Source: Stutzerimonas stutzeri (GTDB lineage: Bacteria > Pseudomonadota > Gammaproteobacteria > Pseudomonadales > Pseudomonadaceae). Taken from it: 64,000 nucleotides of DNA. Below are positions 33,164 through 41,584 of the stretch, one piece after another. Every line of letters starts with the position of its first letter. Positions within the stretch are counted from its first letter, which is position 1. The DNA is taken from assembly GCF_009789555.1 (NCBI RefSeq), contig NZ_CP046902.1, positions 3,922,001 through 3,986,000 of the forward strand. Direction: 5' to 3'. The translations under genes were made by a program, and so were the position numbers. Under the pieces are notes generated by a model. It saw nothing but the letters and a program-made list of their open reading frames with translations. It did no database searches and was not told the DNA's origin.

Positions 33164-34248
33164 GGTTGGCGCTGCGGGTCGACCGGCGGTTCTGCATAGA
33201 GGTCAGAGAGTTTATAGAGATCATGCACGTGACGCAGCAGAACCATGATCACGGCAGCCACCGGCAACGCCAGTAGCACGCCGGTAAACCCGAACAACTG
33301 CCCGCCGGCCAGCACCGCGAAAATCACCGCAACCGGATGCAGACCGATCCGGTCTCCCACCAGGAGCGGGGTCAACAGCATGCCTTCGAGCATCTGGCCG
33401 ACCGTGAACACCGCAGCGACACCCAGCAGCGGATAGGGCTGCAGCCCGAACTGGAACAGGACGGCGACGACTGCCGCGCCTATGCCGACCACAAACCCCA
33501 TATACGGCACGATGCTGGCAAGACCCGCCAGCACGCCGATCAACAGTCCCAGCTCGACGCCGACCAGCATCAGCCCGACGGAATAGACCACCGCCAGGGC
33601 CAGCATCACCAACAGCTGGCCGCGGAGAAAGGCGCCGATCACCTCGTGGCATTCACGCATCAGCGCCATGACGGTTTCCTCCCGCCGCCGCGGCAGTAAT
33701 GATCGCAGCTTCGCCATGATCAGGTCCCAGTCGCGCAGCAGATAGAAGCACACCACAGGCACCAGCAGCAGGTTGGCCAGCCAGGCCAGCAGTGCGATGC
33801 TGGAAGCCGTCGCCTGACTGAGAATGACTGCCACCACATCCTTGGTACTGCCCAGGTTGGCCGAGAACGCGCTCTTGAGTTGATCGAAGCGCCAGAAATC
33901 ATCGTCCAGTCCAAACTGCATCTGCACCCAGGGCAGCGCGGTCACCTGCAACCAGTCGAGCCCCTGCGGCGCCAACTGGTACAGGTGCATCAGTTGCTTG
34001 CCAAGCATCGGCACCAGCACCAGCAACAACAACAGGCACAGCAGAATGAACAGCGCAAAAACCAGGATCACACCCCAGGTACGCGACAGACTCCAGCGCT
34101 CCAGCCGGTCAACCAGCGGATCACCCAGATAAGCCAGCAGAATACCCACCAGAAACGGCGAAAGAATCGGCGAAAGCTGATAGACCAGCCAGCCAAGAAA
34201 CAGTAGCACCGCCAGCCATAGCCAGCGGTTGGTGTGTGTGATCGTCAT
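33160..34248 (-). CDS. AI-2E family (PerM) transporter, copy 2
   Basis: 362 residues starting MTITHTNRWLWLAVLLFLGW, with seven to eight hydrophobic segments and family stretches LLVPVVCFYLLRDWDLIMAK, GVLAGLASIVPYMGFVVGIG and LHPVAVIFAVLAGGQLFGF. The same fold as the permease at 3586-4659 but clearly divergent, so an old paralogue. Substrate is unknown. It is coupled to hda by an ATGA overlap, an association seen widely in pseudomonads and enterobacteria-like genomes. Confidence 0.87.
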   Translation of the reverse strand: MTITHTNRWLWLAVLLFLGWLVYQLSPILSPFLVGILLAYLGDPLVDRLERWSLSRTWGVILVFALFILLCLLLLLVLVPMLGKQLMHLYQLAPQGLDWLQVTALPWVQMQFGLDDDFWRFDQLKSAFSANLGSTKDVVAVILSQATASSIALLAWLANLLLVPVVCFYLLRDWDLIMAKLRSLLPRRREETVMALMRECHEVIGAFLRGQLLVMLALAVVYSVGLMLVGVELGLLIGVLAGLASIVPYMGFVVGIGAAVVAVLFQFGLQPYPLLGVAAVFTVGQMLEGMLLTPLLVGDRIGLHPVAVIFAVLAGGQLFGFTGVLLALPVAAVIMVLLRHVHDLYKLSDLYAEPPVDPQRQP

Positions 34249-34345
34249 GCTCGGACGCCTTGCTCCAGTTGATTTCGAGGCCGCATGGCCAGTGCGGACA
34301 CCGGCTGTGCTGGCACGGACACAGCGGCGCGGCCGCCGGTACCCT

Positions 34346-35443
34346 TTACCAGCGATAGCGCAGCAACTCGCCCTGTTCGGCCGGTGGCGTCGCCTGGACG
34401 GCAGGCTGCGCAGGCGCCTCGAGCGGCGCCTGCGCATCGATCGGCAGAGCATCGCTGGCATCGGCTGGCGCCTCGGCAGCCGGCGATGCCGCCTCGAATT
34501 CGTCAGCCGGCACTTCCTGCAGGCGCGCCAACGCCAGCTGTGCCCGCAACTGCTCGGGACTGGCATTGAGGCGATACACCAGCCGATCGCTCTCCACCCG
34601 CTGCAAACGCGCACCGAACGGTTCGAGCAGGCGGTCCAGCTCGGCGAACCGATCGACATCGGCGCCCAGCACCTCGAGCGTGATCTCCGACGTCTCGCCC
34701 GGTGCCACGCGGTATTGCGGCGCGAGGTATGTGCTGACGGCCAGCATCACCTTGTCGGCCACGGCAGGCCGACTCTCGCCGCTGGCCTTGCCCTGAGTCT
34801 GCTTGTCGCCAAGCCAGAGGCGCCAGTTCGCCTCCCAGGCGTCGCCCGACGGGCTCGCCACGACAGCCAGCAGCCCATCGGCATCGTAGCGCTCGGAGAC
34901 GTCGCGCAGTGCCTGAGGCTCCTTCGCCGAAACCGTCTCGGCAGTGGCCGCCAGCTGCTCACTCAGGTCGGCCAACGGCAAACGCAACGGCAACCCGCGG
35001 TGCTGAGCAGCGGCACGCAACACGGACGAGCCCTCCTGCGCATCACCAACGAGCTGCGAGCCCTCGGGCGAGGTTGTGAGCCACCAGGTGAGAATGCTCG
35101 GCCGATCGGCCCCCCACAGCGACAGACCAGCCGATCGCAGCGCCCGCTCCGTGGTCGCAGGATCGAAGTTCACCACCACCGCGTTGTCTTCATAGGCGTA
35201 CCGACTGACGAGTTGCTGCGGATCCTCGCGCAACCGCGCAACGCCCGCCTGGCCCGTCTCGGCTTCACCCGTGAGGCGCAGCACCAGCGTATCGAACGCC
35301 TTGCGCAGCGCCTCTTCACGCTCCGCCGGCTGTTGGCTGGCGACGGGTTCACGCACCTTGTAGAGGTCGCTGAGCGGTGCCGCCAGGGAATGGGCGGACG
35401 CGATCGCACAGCACAGGGCAAACATTCGGGGAATAAGGCGCAT
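34346..35443 (-). CDS. DUF2066 domain protein, exported
   Basis: 365 residues: signal peptide (MRLIPRMFALCCAIASAHSL, cleavage near LAA, about residue 22), then the DUF2066 domain starting at YKVREPVASQQPAEREEALR. The C-terminal 40-50 residues are Ala/Glu/Pro-rich and probably disordered. Function is unknown. The start at 35441-35443 was chosen for the signal peptide. It is divergent from purM, a pairing I recall from P. aeruginosa, and lies 97 bp upstream of the permease-hda pair on the same strand. Confidence 0.85.
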   Translation of the reverse strand: MRLIPRMFALCCAIASAHSLAAPLSDLYKVREPVASQQPAEREEALRKAFDTLVLRLTGEAETGQAGVARLREDPQQLVSRYAYEDNAVVVNFDPATTERALRSAGLSLWGADRPSILTWWLTTSPEGSQLVGDAQEGSSVLRAAAQHRGLPLRLPLADLSEQLAATAETVSAKEPQALRDVSERYDADGLLAVVASPSGDAWEANWRLWLGDKQTQGKASGESRPAVADKVMLAVSTYLAPQYRVAPGETSEITLEVLGADVDRFAELDRLLEPFGARLQRVESDRLVYRLNASPEQLRAQLALARLQEVPADEFEAASPAAEAPADASDALPIDAQAPLEAPAQPAVQATPPAEQGELLRYRW

Positions 35444-35760
35444 GGAGATACTCGCTGGCTGGCCAGTCATGGGGAGCCGGCCGGTCGCGCGGCGACGACC
35501 GGCACGGTGAGTCAAGCGTCATACCTTAAACAGGCCCCTGAGTCGGGGCAACCGCCGCACTCACAAGAGAGGGTCGGCATCATTAAAATCACGATAGGTT
35601 CGCTGTGGGTGGTGCGCCGGTAATTGCGCGCGGGATGGTCGCTATGCGGCAAGCCTGATAAAATCGCGCGCTTTCCGCAGACCGGTCCGGCGCCTTCGCC
35701 ATGCTGAGACAGCCGTCTCGCCCAACCGGTCGCCCCGCACTCTCCTCACAGGTCCGGATT
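35444..35760. other. Divergent intergenic region between the DUF2066 gene and purM
   Basis: 317 bp without a gene. On the plus strand TAAAAT at 35659-35664 may be the purM -10 with a poor -35. GCCCC/GGGGC (35534-35538 with 35545-35549) is a short hairpin nearer the DUF2066 side. No PurR-type box was recognised. Confidence 0.4.
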
Positions 35761-36819
35761 ATGAGCAAGCAACCCTCCATCAGCTACAAGGACGCCGGTG
35801 TCGACATCGATGCAGGCGAAGCGCTGGTCGAACGCATCAAGGGCGTGGCCAAGCGCACTGCACGTCCTGAAGTCATGGGCGGTCTGGGCGGCTTCGGCGC
35901 GCTCTGCGAAATTCCAGCCGGCTACAGGCAACCGGTGCTGGTATCCGGTACCGATGGCGTGGGCACCAAACTGCGGCTTGCCCTGAACCTGAACAAGCAC
36001 GACAGCATCGGCCAGGACCTGGTGGCCATGTGCGTCAACGACCTCGTGGTCTGTGGCGCCGAGCCGCTGTTCTTCCTGGACTACTACGCCACCGGCAAGC
36101 TCAACGTCGATATCGCCGCCACCGTGGTGACCGGTATCGGCGCCGGCTGCGAACTGGCCGGCTGCTCGCTGGTGGGCGGTGAAACCGCCGAGATGCCGGG
36201 CATGTATGAAGGCGAAGACTACGATCTGGCCGGCTTCTGCGTCGGCGTGGTTGAAAAGAGCGAAATCATCGATGGCTCGACAGTCGCCGCTGGCGACGCG
36301 CTGATCGCCCTGCCCTCCTCCGGACCGCACTCCAACGGCTATTCACTGATCCGCAAGATCATCGAAGTGGCGGGTGCCGATATCGAGAACACCCAACTCG
36401 ACGGCAAGCCACTGACCGAGCTGCTGATGGCGCCGACCCGCATTTATGTCAAGCCGCTGCTCAAGCTGATCAAGGAGACCGGTGCGGTCAAGGCGATGGC
36501 GCATATCACTGGCGGTGGCCTGCTGGACAACATCCCGCGCGTGCTGCCCGAAGACAGCCAGGCGGTCATCGATGTCTCCAGCTGGCAGCGTCCAGCGGTG
36601 TTCGACTGGCTCCAGCAGCAGGGCAACGTCGACGAGCATGAAATGCACCGGGTACTCAATTGCGGCGTCGGCATGGTCATCTGCGTCGCCCAGGCGCAGG
36701 TCGAGGCCGTTCTCGACAACCTGCGCGACGCGGGAGAAGCTCCCTGGGTGATCGGCCAGATCGCGTCGGCGGGCGGAGCGGCCGACCGCGTCGTGCTGAA
36801 CAACCTGAAAAGCCATTGA
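35761..36819 (+). CDS. purM: Phosphoribosylformylglycinamidine cyclo-ligase (AIR synthetase)
   Basis: 352 residues. DGVGTKLRLALNLNKHDSIG and VNDLVVCGAEPLFFLDYYA are the ATP-binding core, and GGGLLDNIPRVLP is in the C-terminal domain. It closes the imidazole ring in purine synthesis. The ATG at 35761 (MSKQPSISYKDAGVDIDAG) matches the family. The stop overlaps the purN start as TGATG, so the two are translated in coupling. Confidence 0.97.
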   Translation: MSKQPSISYKDAGVDIDAGEALVERIKGVAKRTARPEVMGGLGGFGALCEIPAGYRQPVLVSGTDGVGTKLRLALNLNKHDSIGQDLVAMCVNDLVVCGAEPLFFLDYYATGKLNVDIAATVVTGIGAGCELAGCSLVGGETAEMPGMYEGEDYDLAGFCVGVVEKSEIIDGSTVAAGDALIALPSSGPHSNGYSLIRKIIEVAGADIENTQLDGKPLTELLMAPTRIYVKPLLKLIKETGAVKAMAHITGGGLLDNIPRVLPEDSQAVIDVSSWQRPAVFDWLQQQGNVDEHEMHRVLNCGVGMVICVAQAQVEAVLDNLRDAGEAPWVIGQIASAGGAADRVVLNNLKSH

Positions 36820-37466
36820 TGAGCGAACCCAGCAACGTCGTGGTGCTGATTTCAGGGTCTGGCAGCAACCTGCAGGCCCTGATCGACAGCCTGGGTGAAG
36901 ACAATCCAGTACGCATCAGCGCGGTTGTTTCGAATCGTGCCGAAGCGTTCGGCCTGCAGCGTGCGCAAGCCGCCGGGATCGCCACCCACGTGGTGGTGCA
37001 CAAGGATTTCGCCGATCGCGAAGCCTTCGATGCGGCATTGATGTCGATCATCGACACCTACCAGCCGCAACTGGTCGTGCTGGCCGGCTTCATGCGCATA
37101 CTGACGCCGGCCTTCGTGCGTCATTACCAGGGCCGCCTGCTCAACATTCACCCGTCCCTGCTACCGAAACACAAAGGGCTCGATACCCATCGCCGCGCAC
37201 TGGAAGCCGGTGATCGCGAGCACGGTTGCAGCGTGCATTTCGTCACCGAAGAACTCGATGGTGGCCCCGTGGCGGTACAGGCCACCTTCACCATCGAAGC
37301 CGGCGACCGCATCGACACACTGACCGAACGGGTGCATGCCGCCGAACACATGATTTATCCACTGGCGGTTCGCTGGTTTGCCGAGGGCCGCTTGCGCCTT
37401 GGCGAGCAAGGCGCGATGCTGGACGACAAACCGCTGCCGGCTACCGGCCATCTGTTACGAATCTAG
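36819..37466 (+). CDS. purN: Phosphoribosylglycinamide formyltransferase (GAR transformylase, folate dependent)
   Basis: 215 residues. VLISGSGSNLQALID binds the phosphate, and NIHPSLLPKHKGLDTHRRA with HGCSVHFVTEELDGG holds the catalytic Asn-His-Asp triad. It transfers a formyl group from 10-formyltetrahydrofolate. It overlaps purM by one base and is followed 8 bp later by the DUF3108 gene. Confidence 0.97.
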   Translation: MSEPSNVVVLISGSGSNLQALIDSLGEDNPVRISAVVSNRAEAFGLQRAQAAGIATHVVVHKDFADREAFDAALMSIIDTYQPQLVVLAGFMRILTPAFVRHYQGRLLNIHPSLLPKHKGLDTHRRALEAGDREHGCSVHFVTEELDGGPVAVQATFTIEAGDRIDTLTERVHAAEHMIYPLAVRWFAEGRLRLGEQGAMLDDKPLPATGHLLRI

Positions 37467-37474
37467 GAGATCTT

Positions 37475-38185
37475 ATGCGTCGCGCTTTGCTGCTCGCTCT
37501 TGCCGTGCTGACCTTGCCGGTTCAGGCTCTGGAGCTCAAGCCCTTCTCCGCCAGCTACACCGCCGACTGGAAACAGGTGCCCGTCAGTGGCACCGCCCAG
37601 CGCAGCCTTGAAAAGCTCGACGGTGACGTCTGGGAGCTGGATTTCGAGGCCTCCATGCTGGTCGCCAGTCTCAATGAACGCAGCACCTTCAAGGTCGAGG
37701 GCGAAACCTTCGTACCGCAAAAATACCGCCTCAAGCGCAGCGGCCTGGGCAAAGGCAAAGCCATCAAGCATGACTTCGACTGGGCGACCAAGCAGGTTAT
37801 CGGGGAAGATCGCGGCGACCCGGTCAAGTTGCCGCTCGACCGCGGCCTGCTGGATAAATCCACCTACCAGATCGCCCTCCAACAGGCCGTCGCAGCGGGC
37901 GAGAAGAGCATGAGCTATCAGGTCGTGGACGGGGACGAGATCGAAACCTATGACTTCCGTGTGCTGGGCGAGGAGAAGGTCAGCACCAAGGCCGGACAGG
38001 TCGATGCGATCAAGGTCGAGCGCGTACGCGACCCTACGCAGAGCAAGCGTCAGACGATCCTCTGGTTCGCCACCGAATGGGACTACATGCTGGTCCGCCT
38101 GCATCAGGTGGAAAAAGACGGCAAGGAATACCAGATCATGCTCAAGGAAGGCACCGTTGGCGGTAGAACCATAAAAGGCAACTGA
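37475..38185 (+). CDS. DUF3108 exported protein
   Basis: 236 residues with a signal peptide (MRRALLLALAVLTLPVQALE, cleavage near VQA, about residue 18) and a single DUF3108 domain rich in beta strands (LKPFSASYTADWKQVPVSGT). Function is unknown; homologues follow purN in pseudomonads. A strong AGGAGATCTT ribosome site precedes the ATG at 37475. The start was moved in from a longer frame that lacks any signal. Confidence 0.87.
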   Translation: MRRALLLALAVLTLPVQALELKPFSASYTADWKQVPVSGTAQRSLEKLDGDVWELDFEASMLVASLNERSTFKVEGETFVPQKYRLKRSGLGKGKAIKHDFDWATKQVIGEDRGDPVKLPLDRGLLDKSTYQIALQQAVAAGEKSMSYQVVDGDEIETYDFRVLGEEKVSTKAGQVDAIKVERVRDPTQSKRQTILWFATEWDYMLVRLHQVEKDGKEYQIMLKEGTVGGRTIKGN

Positions 38186-38245
38186 CAGCCACTGCGCGCC
38201 ATCCACCTTGGCGCGGCATCGCCCGCTCGCTCATAGAGTCCGTCC

Positions 38246-38911
38246 ATGACCTTGCACCGCACCTTGCTGCTTGCCTTGCTGCCGATCTTCTCCGGCTGCC
38301 AATCCTGGCCCTGGAGCAATGAGACGCCCGGACATCCGATTGAACGGCTGCAGGGCGAGCTCACGCGCAGCGAGGGCGTGCTGTCGTTGCGCACCTGCCA
38401 GGGCCAACGCCGGATCGAACTGCTCGATACGGGCGCGACCGGATTGTCCGACGATGCGCTGGCGCTGCTGTCCGACGGTGGCCAGGCCCTGTTCGCCGAC
38501 GTCCGTGGCAGACTGATTTCACCCGCCAATGGTCCCAGCCAGCTGCAGCTGACCCAGGTCTATCGCGTGCAGGCCGAAGGGCACGGCTGCGGCGAACGGG
38601 AATTCAACCAGCTGACCCTGCGCGCTGGCGGCCACGAACCGGGCTGGAGCGTTCGGGTCACGGCGCAGGGCATGTTGTTCGAGCGTCCCGATCAGGCGCC
38701 GCTGGCCTTACCGTATCTGGAAGAACAGCTGCCGGGTGGCCAGACCAGTTTCAGCAGCGAAGCCAATCGCCAGCGCCTTAATCTCTGGGTTGCCCCGCAA
38801 CGCTGTGTCGACGACGCGACCGGCGCGGTGAGCCATCTGACGGCCGAGCTTCGCATCGACGACCAAACCCTGCGTGGCTGCGGCTACTACGGCGGCGCGC
38901 GCAACGAATGA
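38246..38911 (+). CDS. Predicted lipoprotein, COG3650-like
   Basis: 221 residues. MTLHRTLLLALLPIFSG followed by Cys18 is a lipobox. The body has a conserved-looking GHEPGWSVRVTAQGMLFERP segment and four Cys residues besides the lipid Cys (near 50, 118, 194 and 213), possibly disulfides. The C-terminal half resembles the heat-shock-HslJ/COG3650 type of lipoprotein; I am not certain. It follows the DUF3108 gene after 60 bp on the same strand and precedes dapC. Confidence 0.8.
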   Translation: MTLHRTLLLALLPIFSGCQSWPWSNETPGHPIERLQGELTRSEGVLSLRTCQGQRRIELLDTGATGLSDDALALLSDGGQALFADVRGRLISPANGPSQLQLTQVYRVQAEGHGCGEREFNQLTLRAGGHEPGWSVRVTAQGMLFERPDQAPLALPYLEEQLPGGQTSFSSEANRQRLNLWVAPQRCVDDATGAVSHLTAELRIDDQTLRGCGYYGGARNE

Positions 38912-38918
38912 TTCTATC

Positions 38919-38939
38919 GAAGCGCGATCTTCGCGCTTC
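38919..38939 (+). terminator. Hairpin between the lipoprotein gene and dapC
   Basis: GAAGCGCGA pairs with TCGCGCTTC (38919-38927 with 38931-38939), loop TCT. No T-tract follows, so it could be a weak terminator or a leader structure of dapC. Confidence 0.4.
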
Positions 38940-38962
38940 CCTACGCTTCGAAGATCCCGACC

Positions 38963-40159
38963 ATGAATGACGACCTGTCACTGCTGCAGCCCTATCCGTT
39001 CGAGAAACTTCGCGCCTTGCTCGCCGACGCGCAACCGCCAGCCGAGAAGCGTCCGATAGCGCTGTCGATTGGCGAACCGAAACACCCTTCGCCCGATTTC
39101 GTCGCCCAGGCGCTGGCCGCGAACCTCGACCAGCTCGCGGTGTACCCGTCGACGCTCGGGATTGCTGCACTGCGCGAGTCGATCGCCCGCTGGTGCGAGC
39201 GGCGATTCGGCGTGCCCGCCGGCTGCGTAGACCCGGCGCGCCATGTGCTGCCGGTCAATGGCACCCGCGAAGCGCTTTTCGCCTTCACCCAGGCTGTCGT
39301 CAACCGTAGCGCCGATGCGCTGGTGATCAGCCCCAATCCGTTCTACCAGATCTATGAAGGCGCGACGCTCCTGGCCGGCGCCGTACCGCATTACCTTGCC
39401 TGCACTGCCGAGAACGACTTCAACCCGGACTTCGATGCGGTCTCGGCCGATACCTGGCGCCGCACGCAGATCCTGTTCCTCTGCTCGCCAGGCAACCCCA
39501 CCGGCGCGCTGGTGCCCCTCGAAACGCTCAAGCGCCTGATCGCGCTGGCGGACGAGCATGACTTTGTCATCGCGGCGGATGAATGCTACAGCGAGCTGTA
39601 TTTCGATGAAGCGCACCCGCCAGCGGGACTGTTGACCGCCTGCGCTGCCCTGGGCCGCGATGATTTCAAGCGCTGCGTGGTCTTCCACAGCCTGTCCAAG
39701 CGATCGAACCTACCCGGCCTGCGCTCCGGATTCGTCGCCGGCGACGCCGATATCCTCAAGGCGTTTCTGCTCTACCGCACCTATCACGGCTGCGCCATGC
39801 CGGTGCAGACACAGCTGGCCAGCCTCGCCGCCTGGAGCGACGAAGCGCACGTCCAGGCCAACCGCCAGATGTACCGCGAAAAGTTCGATGCGGTGCTGGC
39901 CATACTCGCCCCGGTGATGGATGTGCAGCGTCCCGACGGCGGCTTCTACCTGTGGCCGAAGACACCCACCGATGATCAGCAATTCACACGCGACCTTTTC
40001 ACCCGTGAACACGTGACGGTGGTGCCAGGGTCTTACCTGTCGCGGGAGGTAGAGGGTTTCAGCCCGGGTTCGGGCCGGGTTCGCATGGCGCTGGTGGCGC
40101 CGCTTGCCGATTGCGTCGAGGCAGCCGAGCGGATTCGCGACTTCATCACCGCGCAGTGA
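38963..40159 (+). CDS. dapC: N-succinyl-diaminopimelate aminotransferase
   Basis: 398-residue class I PLP aminotransferase. The PLP-binding Lys is in SLSKRSNLPGLRSGF, and YPSTLGIAALRESIARW and CSPGNPTGALV are fold motifs. DapC converts N-succinyl-2-amino-6-oxopimelate to N-succinyl-diaminopimelate in the succinylase branch of lysine synthesis. Assignment as DapC rather than another class I enzyme is supported by nearby dapD (41585) and dapE (45325). It ends at a perfect 30-bp inverted repeat shared with a convergent small gene. Confidence 0.92.
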   Translation: MNDDLSLLQPYPFEKLRALLADAQPPAEKRPIALSIGEPKHPSPDFVAQALAANLDQLAVYPSTLGIAALRESIARWCERRFGVPAGCVDPARHVLPVNGTREALFAFTQAVVNRSADALVISPNPFYQIYEGATLLAGAVPHYLACTAENDFNPDFDAVSADTWRRTQILFLCSPGNPTGALVPLETLKRLIALADEHDFVIAADECYSELYFDEAHPPAGLLTACAALGRDDFKRCVVFHSLSKRSNLPGLRSGFVAGDADILKAFLLYRTYHGCAMPVQTQLASLAAWSDEAHVQANRQMYREKFDAVLAILAPVMDVQRPDGGFYLWPKTPTDDQQFTRDLFTREHVTVVPGSYLSREVEGFSPGSGRVRMALVAPLADCVEAAERIRDFITAQ

Positions 40160-40162
40160 TAT

Positions 40163-40192
40163 CGGAGCCGGACGTCGCGACGTCCGGCTCCG
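40163..40192. terminator. Perfect 30-bp inverted repeat between dapC and the 48-residue gene
   Basis: Fifteen bases (40163-40177) are exactly complementary to the next fifteen (40178-40192), with no spacer. The repeat lies 3 bp after dapC and 2 bp after the minus-strand stop. No T-tract exists on either side, so it may protect mRNA ends rather than terminate. Confidence 0.5.
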
Positions 40193-40194
40193 AC

Positions 40195-40341
40195 TCAAGC
40201 GACTCCCGGCGGAATCTTGTCCTTGCCGTAGTCACGCAGCTTCTCAAGGTTTTCGGGTTTCATATGTTCGGGGATGTCCGCCGCAGGGGCCTCATCGCGC
40301 TTAGTGCGCTTGTCCGTATCAGGCTTTTCGGGCTCGCTCAT
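40195..40341 (-). CDS. Small acidic/basic protein of unknown function (48 aa)
   Basis: A 48-residue open frame with start ATG at 40339-40341 and a strong GGAGGA ribosome site. It begins MSEPEKPDTDKRTKRDEAPA and ends with a conserved-looking KPENLEKLRDYGKDKIPPGV. The first half is highly charged and probably disordered. It sits 11 bp downstream of the 81-residue gene on the same strand and looks translated with it. I do not recognise a family; the ribosome site and operon spacing support it as real. Confidence 0.6.
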   Translation of the reverse strand: MSEPEKPDTDKRTKRDEAPAADIPEHMKPENLEKLRDYGKDKIPPGVA

Positions 40342-40352
40342 GGTGTCCTCCG

Positions 40353-40598
40353 TCAGATTGCATTTTCTTCCCAGATCAGGTCGCCTTCGTCACTCACTTC
40401 CATGACTTTGGTCAACGCCGCCTCGGCTGCGGTCTCGGCCTCCGAGGCGAGGTCGTAGCGTCGCCCGTTGGCCACCTTGAACACCTGGGCGTTGTCATCC
40501 GTGCCCCGACGTTTCACGGCGATCACCGCTTCGAATCCGTCATCGGCAGGAACGGCGGATGAAATGGCCTCATGGTTCTCGAAATGCTTGCGTGCCAT
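40353..40598 (-). CDS. Conserved small protein of unknown function (81 aa)
   Basis: 81 residues from MARKHFENHEAISSAVPADD, acidic overall, with a central segment FKVANGRRYDLASEAETAAE and C-terminal LIWEENAI. No membrane segment or known motif. An ATG five codons upstream (MRSCMARK) has GAGG nearby and is an alternative start. Reading direction is opposite to dapC and to the thioredoxin gene at 40738, so with the 48-residue gene it forms a minus-strand pair enclosed by plus-strand genes. Confidence 0.65.
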   Translation of the reverse strand: MARKHFENHEAISSAVPADDGFEAVIAVKRRGTDDNAQVFKVANGRRYDLASEAETAAEAALTKVMEVSDEGDLIWEENAI

Positions 40599-40737
40599 AC
40601 ATGACCTCATCGTTGCGATTGTCCTCAATGGACAACGTACAAGGGCAAAAAGGTCGAACGGCTTGGCGACGCAGCGGCTGAACCGATGACTGCCCAGTGA
40701 CTCCCAATGATTGACAGCGATGATCAGGAAGCCAGCC

Positions 40738-41070
40738 ATGCCCATGAACGACACTTACACGATCAACGCGCCCTCGCGAGCCGAAGTGGATGCGCTCGAC
40801 GGTTTCACCCTGCTGGAATTCGGTACCGCCTGGTGCGGCCATTGCCGCGCCGCGCAGCCGCTGCTGGGCCCGGCAATGGCCGAGCGTGACCTGCGCCACT
40901 TGAAAATCGAGGACGGCCCGGGTCGCCCGCTGGGCCGTTCATTCCGCGTGAAGCTCTGGCCTACCCTGATCCTGATGCGCCAGGGAGTAGAACTGGCCCG
41001 CTTGGTGCGCCCCACCAGCAGCCAGGCCATCGAGGACCTGCTGCGCCAGGCCGACGACCTCTCGGGCTGA
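40738..41070 (+). CDS. Thioredoxin-family protein
   Basis: 110 residues without signal peptide. The motif FGTAWCGHCRAAQPLLG holds the redox pair CGHC, and cis-Pro is in KLWPTLILMRQG. The helix after the active site is short compared with Trx1. It probably reduces cytoplasmic disulfides with a specific partner. The ATG at 40738 has AGGAA 7 bp before; another ATG two codons later is possible. Confidence 0.85.
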   Translation: MPMNDTYTINAPSRAEVDALDGFTLLEFGTAWCGHCRAAQPLLGPAMAERDLRHLKIEDGPGRPLGRSFRVKLWPTLILMRQGVELARLVRPTSSQAIEDLLRQADDLSG

Positions 41071-41167
41071 CCGGCGCTCCGTTTCCCAGGTCATCCGGTA
41101 GGCGGCAGGATTCGCCTCATCGTGGCATAATCGGCGGTCCAGTCTGGCCGGAGAACGCGGAGCTGTC

Positions 41168-41539
41168 ATGCCCGAGAAAAGCGAAGGACTCTGTCTGTAC
41201 GGCATCAAAGCCTGCGACACAATGAAAAAGGCCCGTACCTGGCTCGAAGAGCACGGGCTAAGCTACGACTTCCATGATTACAAGAGCGCCGGCATCGACC
41301 GCGCCCATCTGGAAGCCTGGTGCGACGAACACGGCTGGCAGATCGTACTCAACCGTGCCGGCACCACTTTTCGCAAGCTGGACGACGCGCAGAAGGCCGA
41401 TCTCGATCAGGCCAGGGCCATCGAACTGATGCTGGCCCAACCGTCGATGATCAAGCGCCCGGTGCTCGATCTGGGCGAGAAGACCCTGATCGGCTTCAAG
41501 CCGGATATTTACGCTGCCGAACTGGCAGCCAAGAACTGA
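41168..41539 (+). CDS. ArsC-like reductase, Spx/YffB type
   Basis: 123 residues. LYGIKACDTMKKARTWLEE contains a single active-site Cys of the ArsC/Spx fold (IKACDT), which is the YffB subgroup and not a true arsenate reductase. RAGTTFRKL and KRPVLDLGEKTLIGFK are family segments. YffB is thought to be a glutathione-dependent thiol reductase. It is immediately upstream of dapD by 45 bp, a linkage seen in other gammaproteobacteria. Confidence 0.87.
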   Translation: MPEKSEGLCLYGIKACDTMKKARTWLEEHGLSYDFHDYKSAGIDRAHLEAWCDEHGWQIVLNRAGTTFRKLDDAQKADLDQARAIELMLAQPSMIKRPVLDLGEKTLIGFKPDIYAAELAAKN

Positions 41540-41584
41540 TAGCGGCTCGCCAGGACGAGCCGCGATTGATGAGAAGGATTCCCT

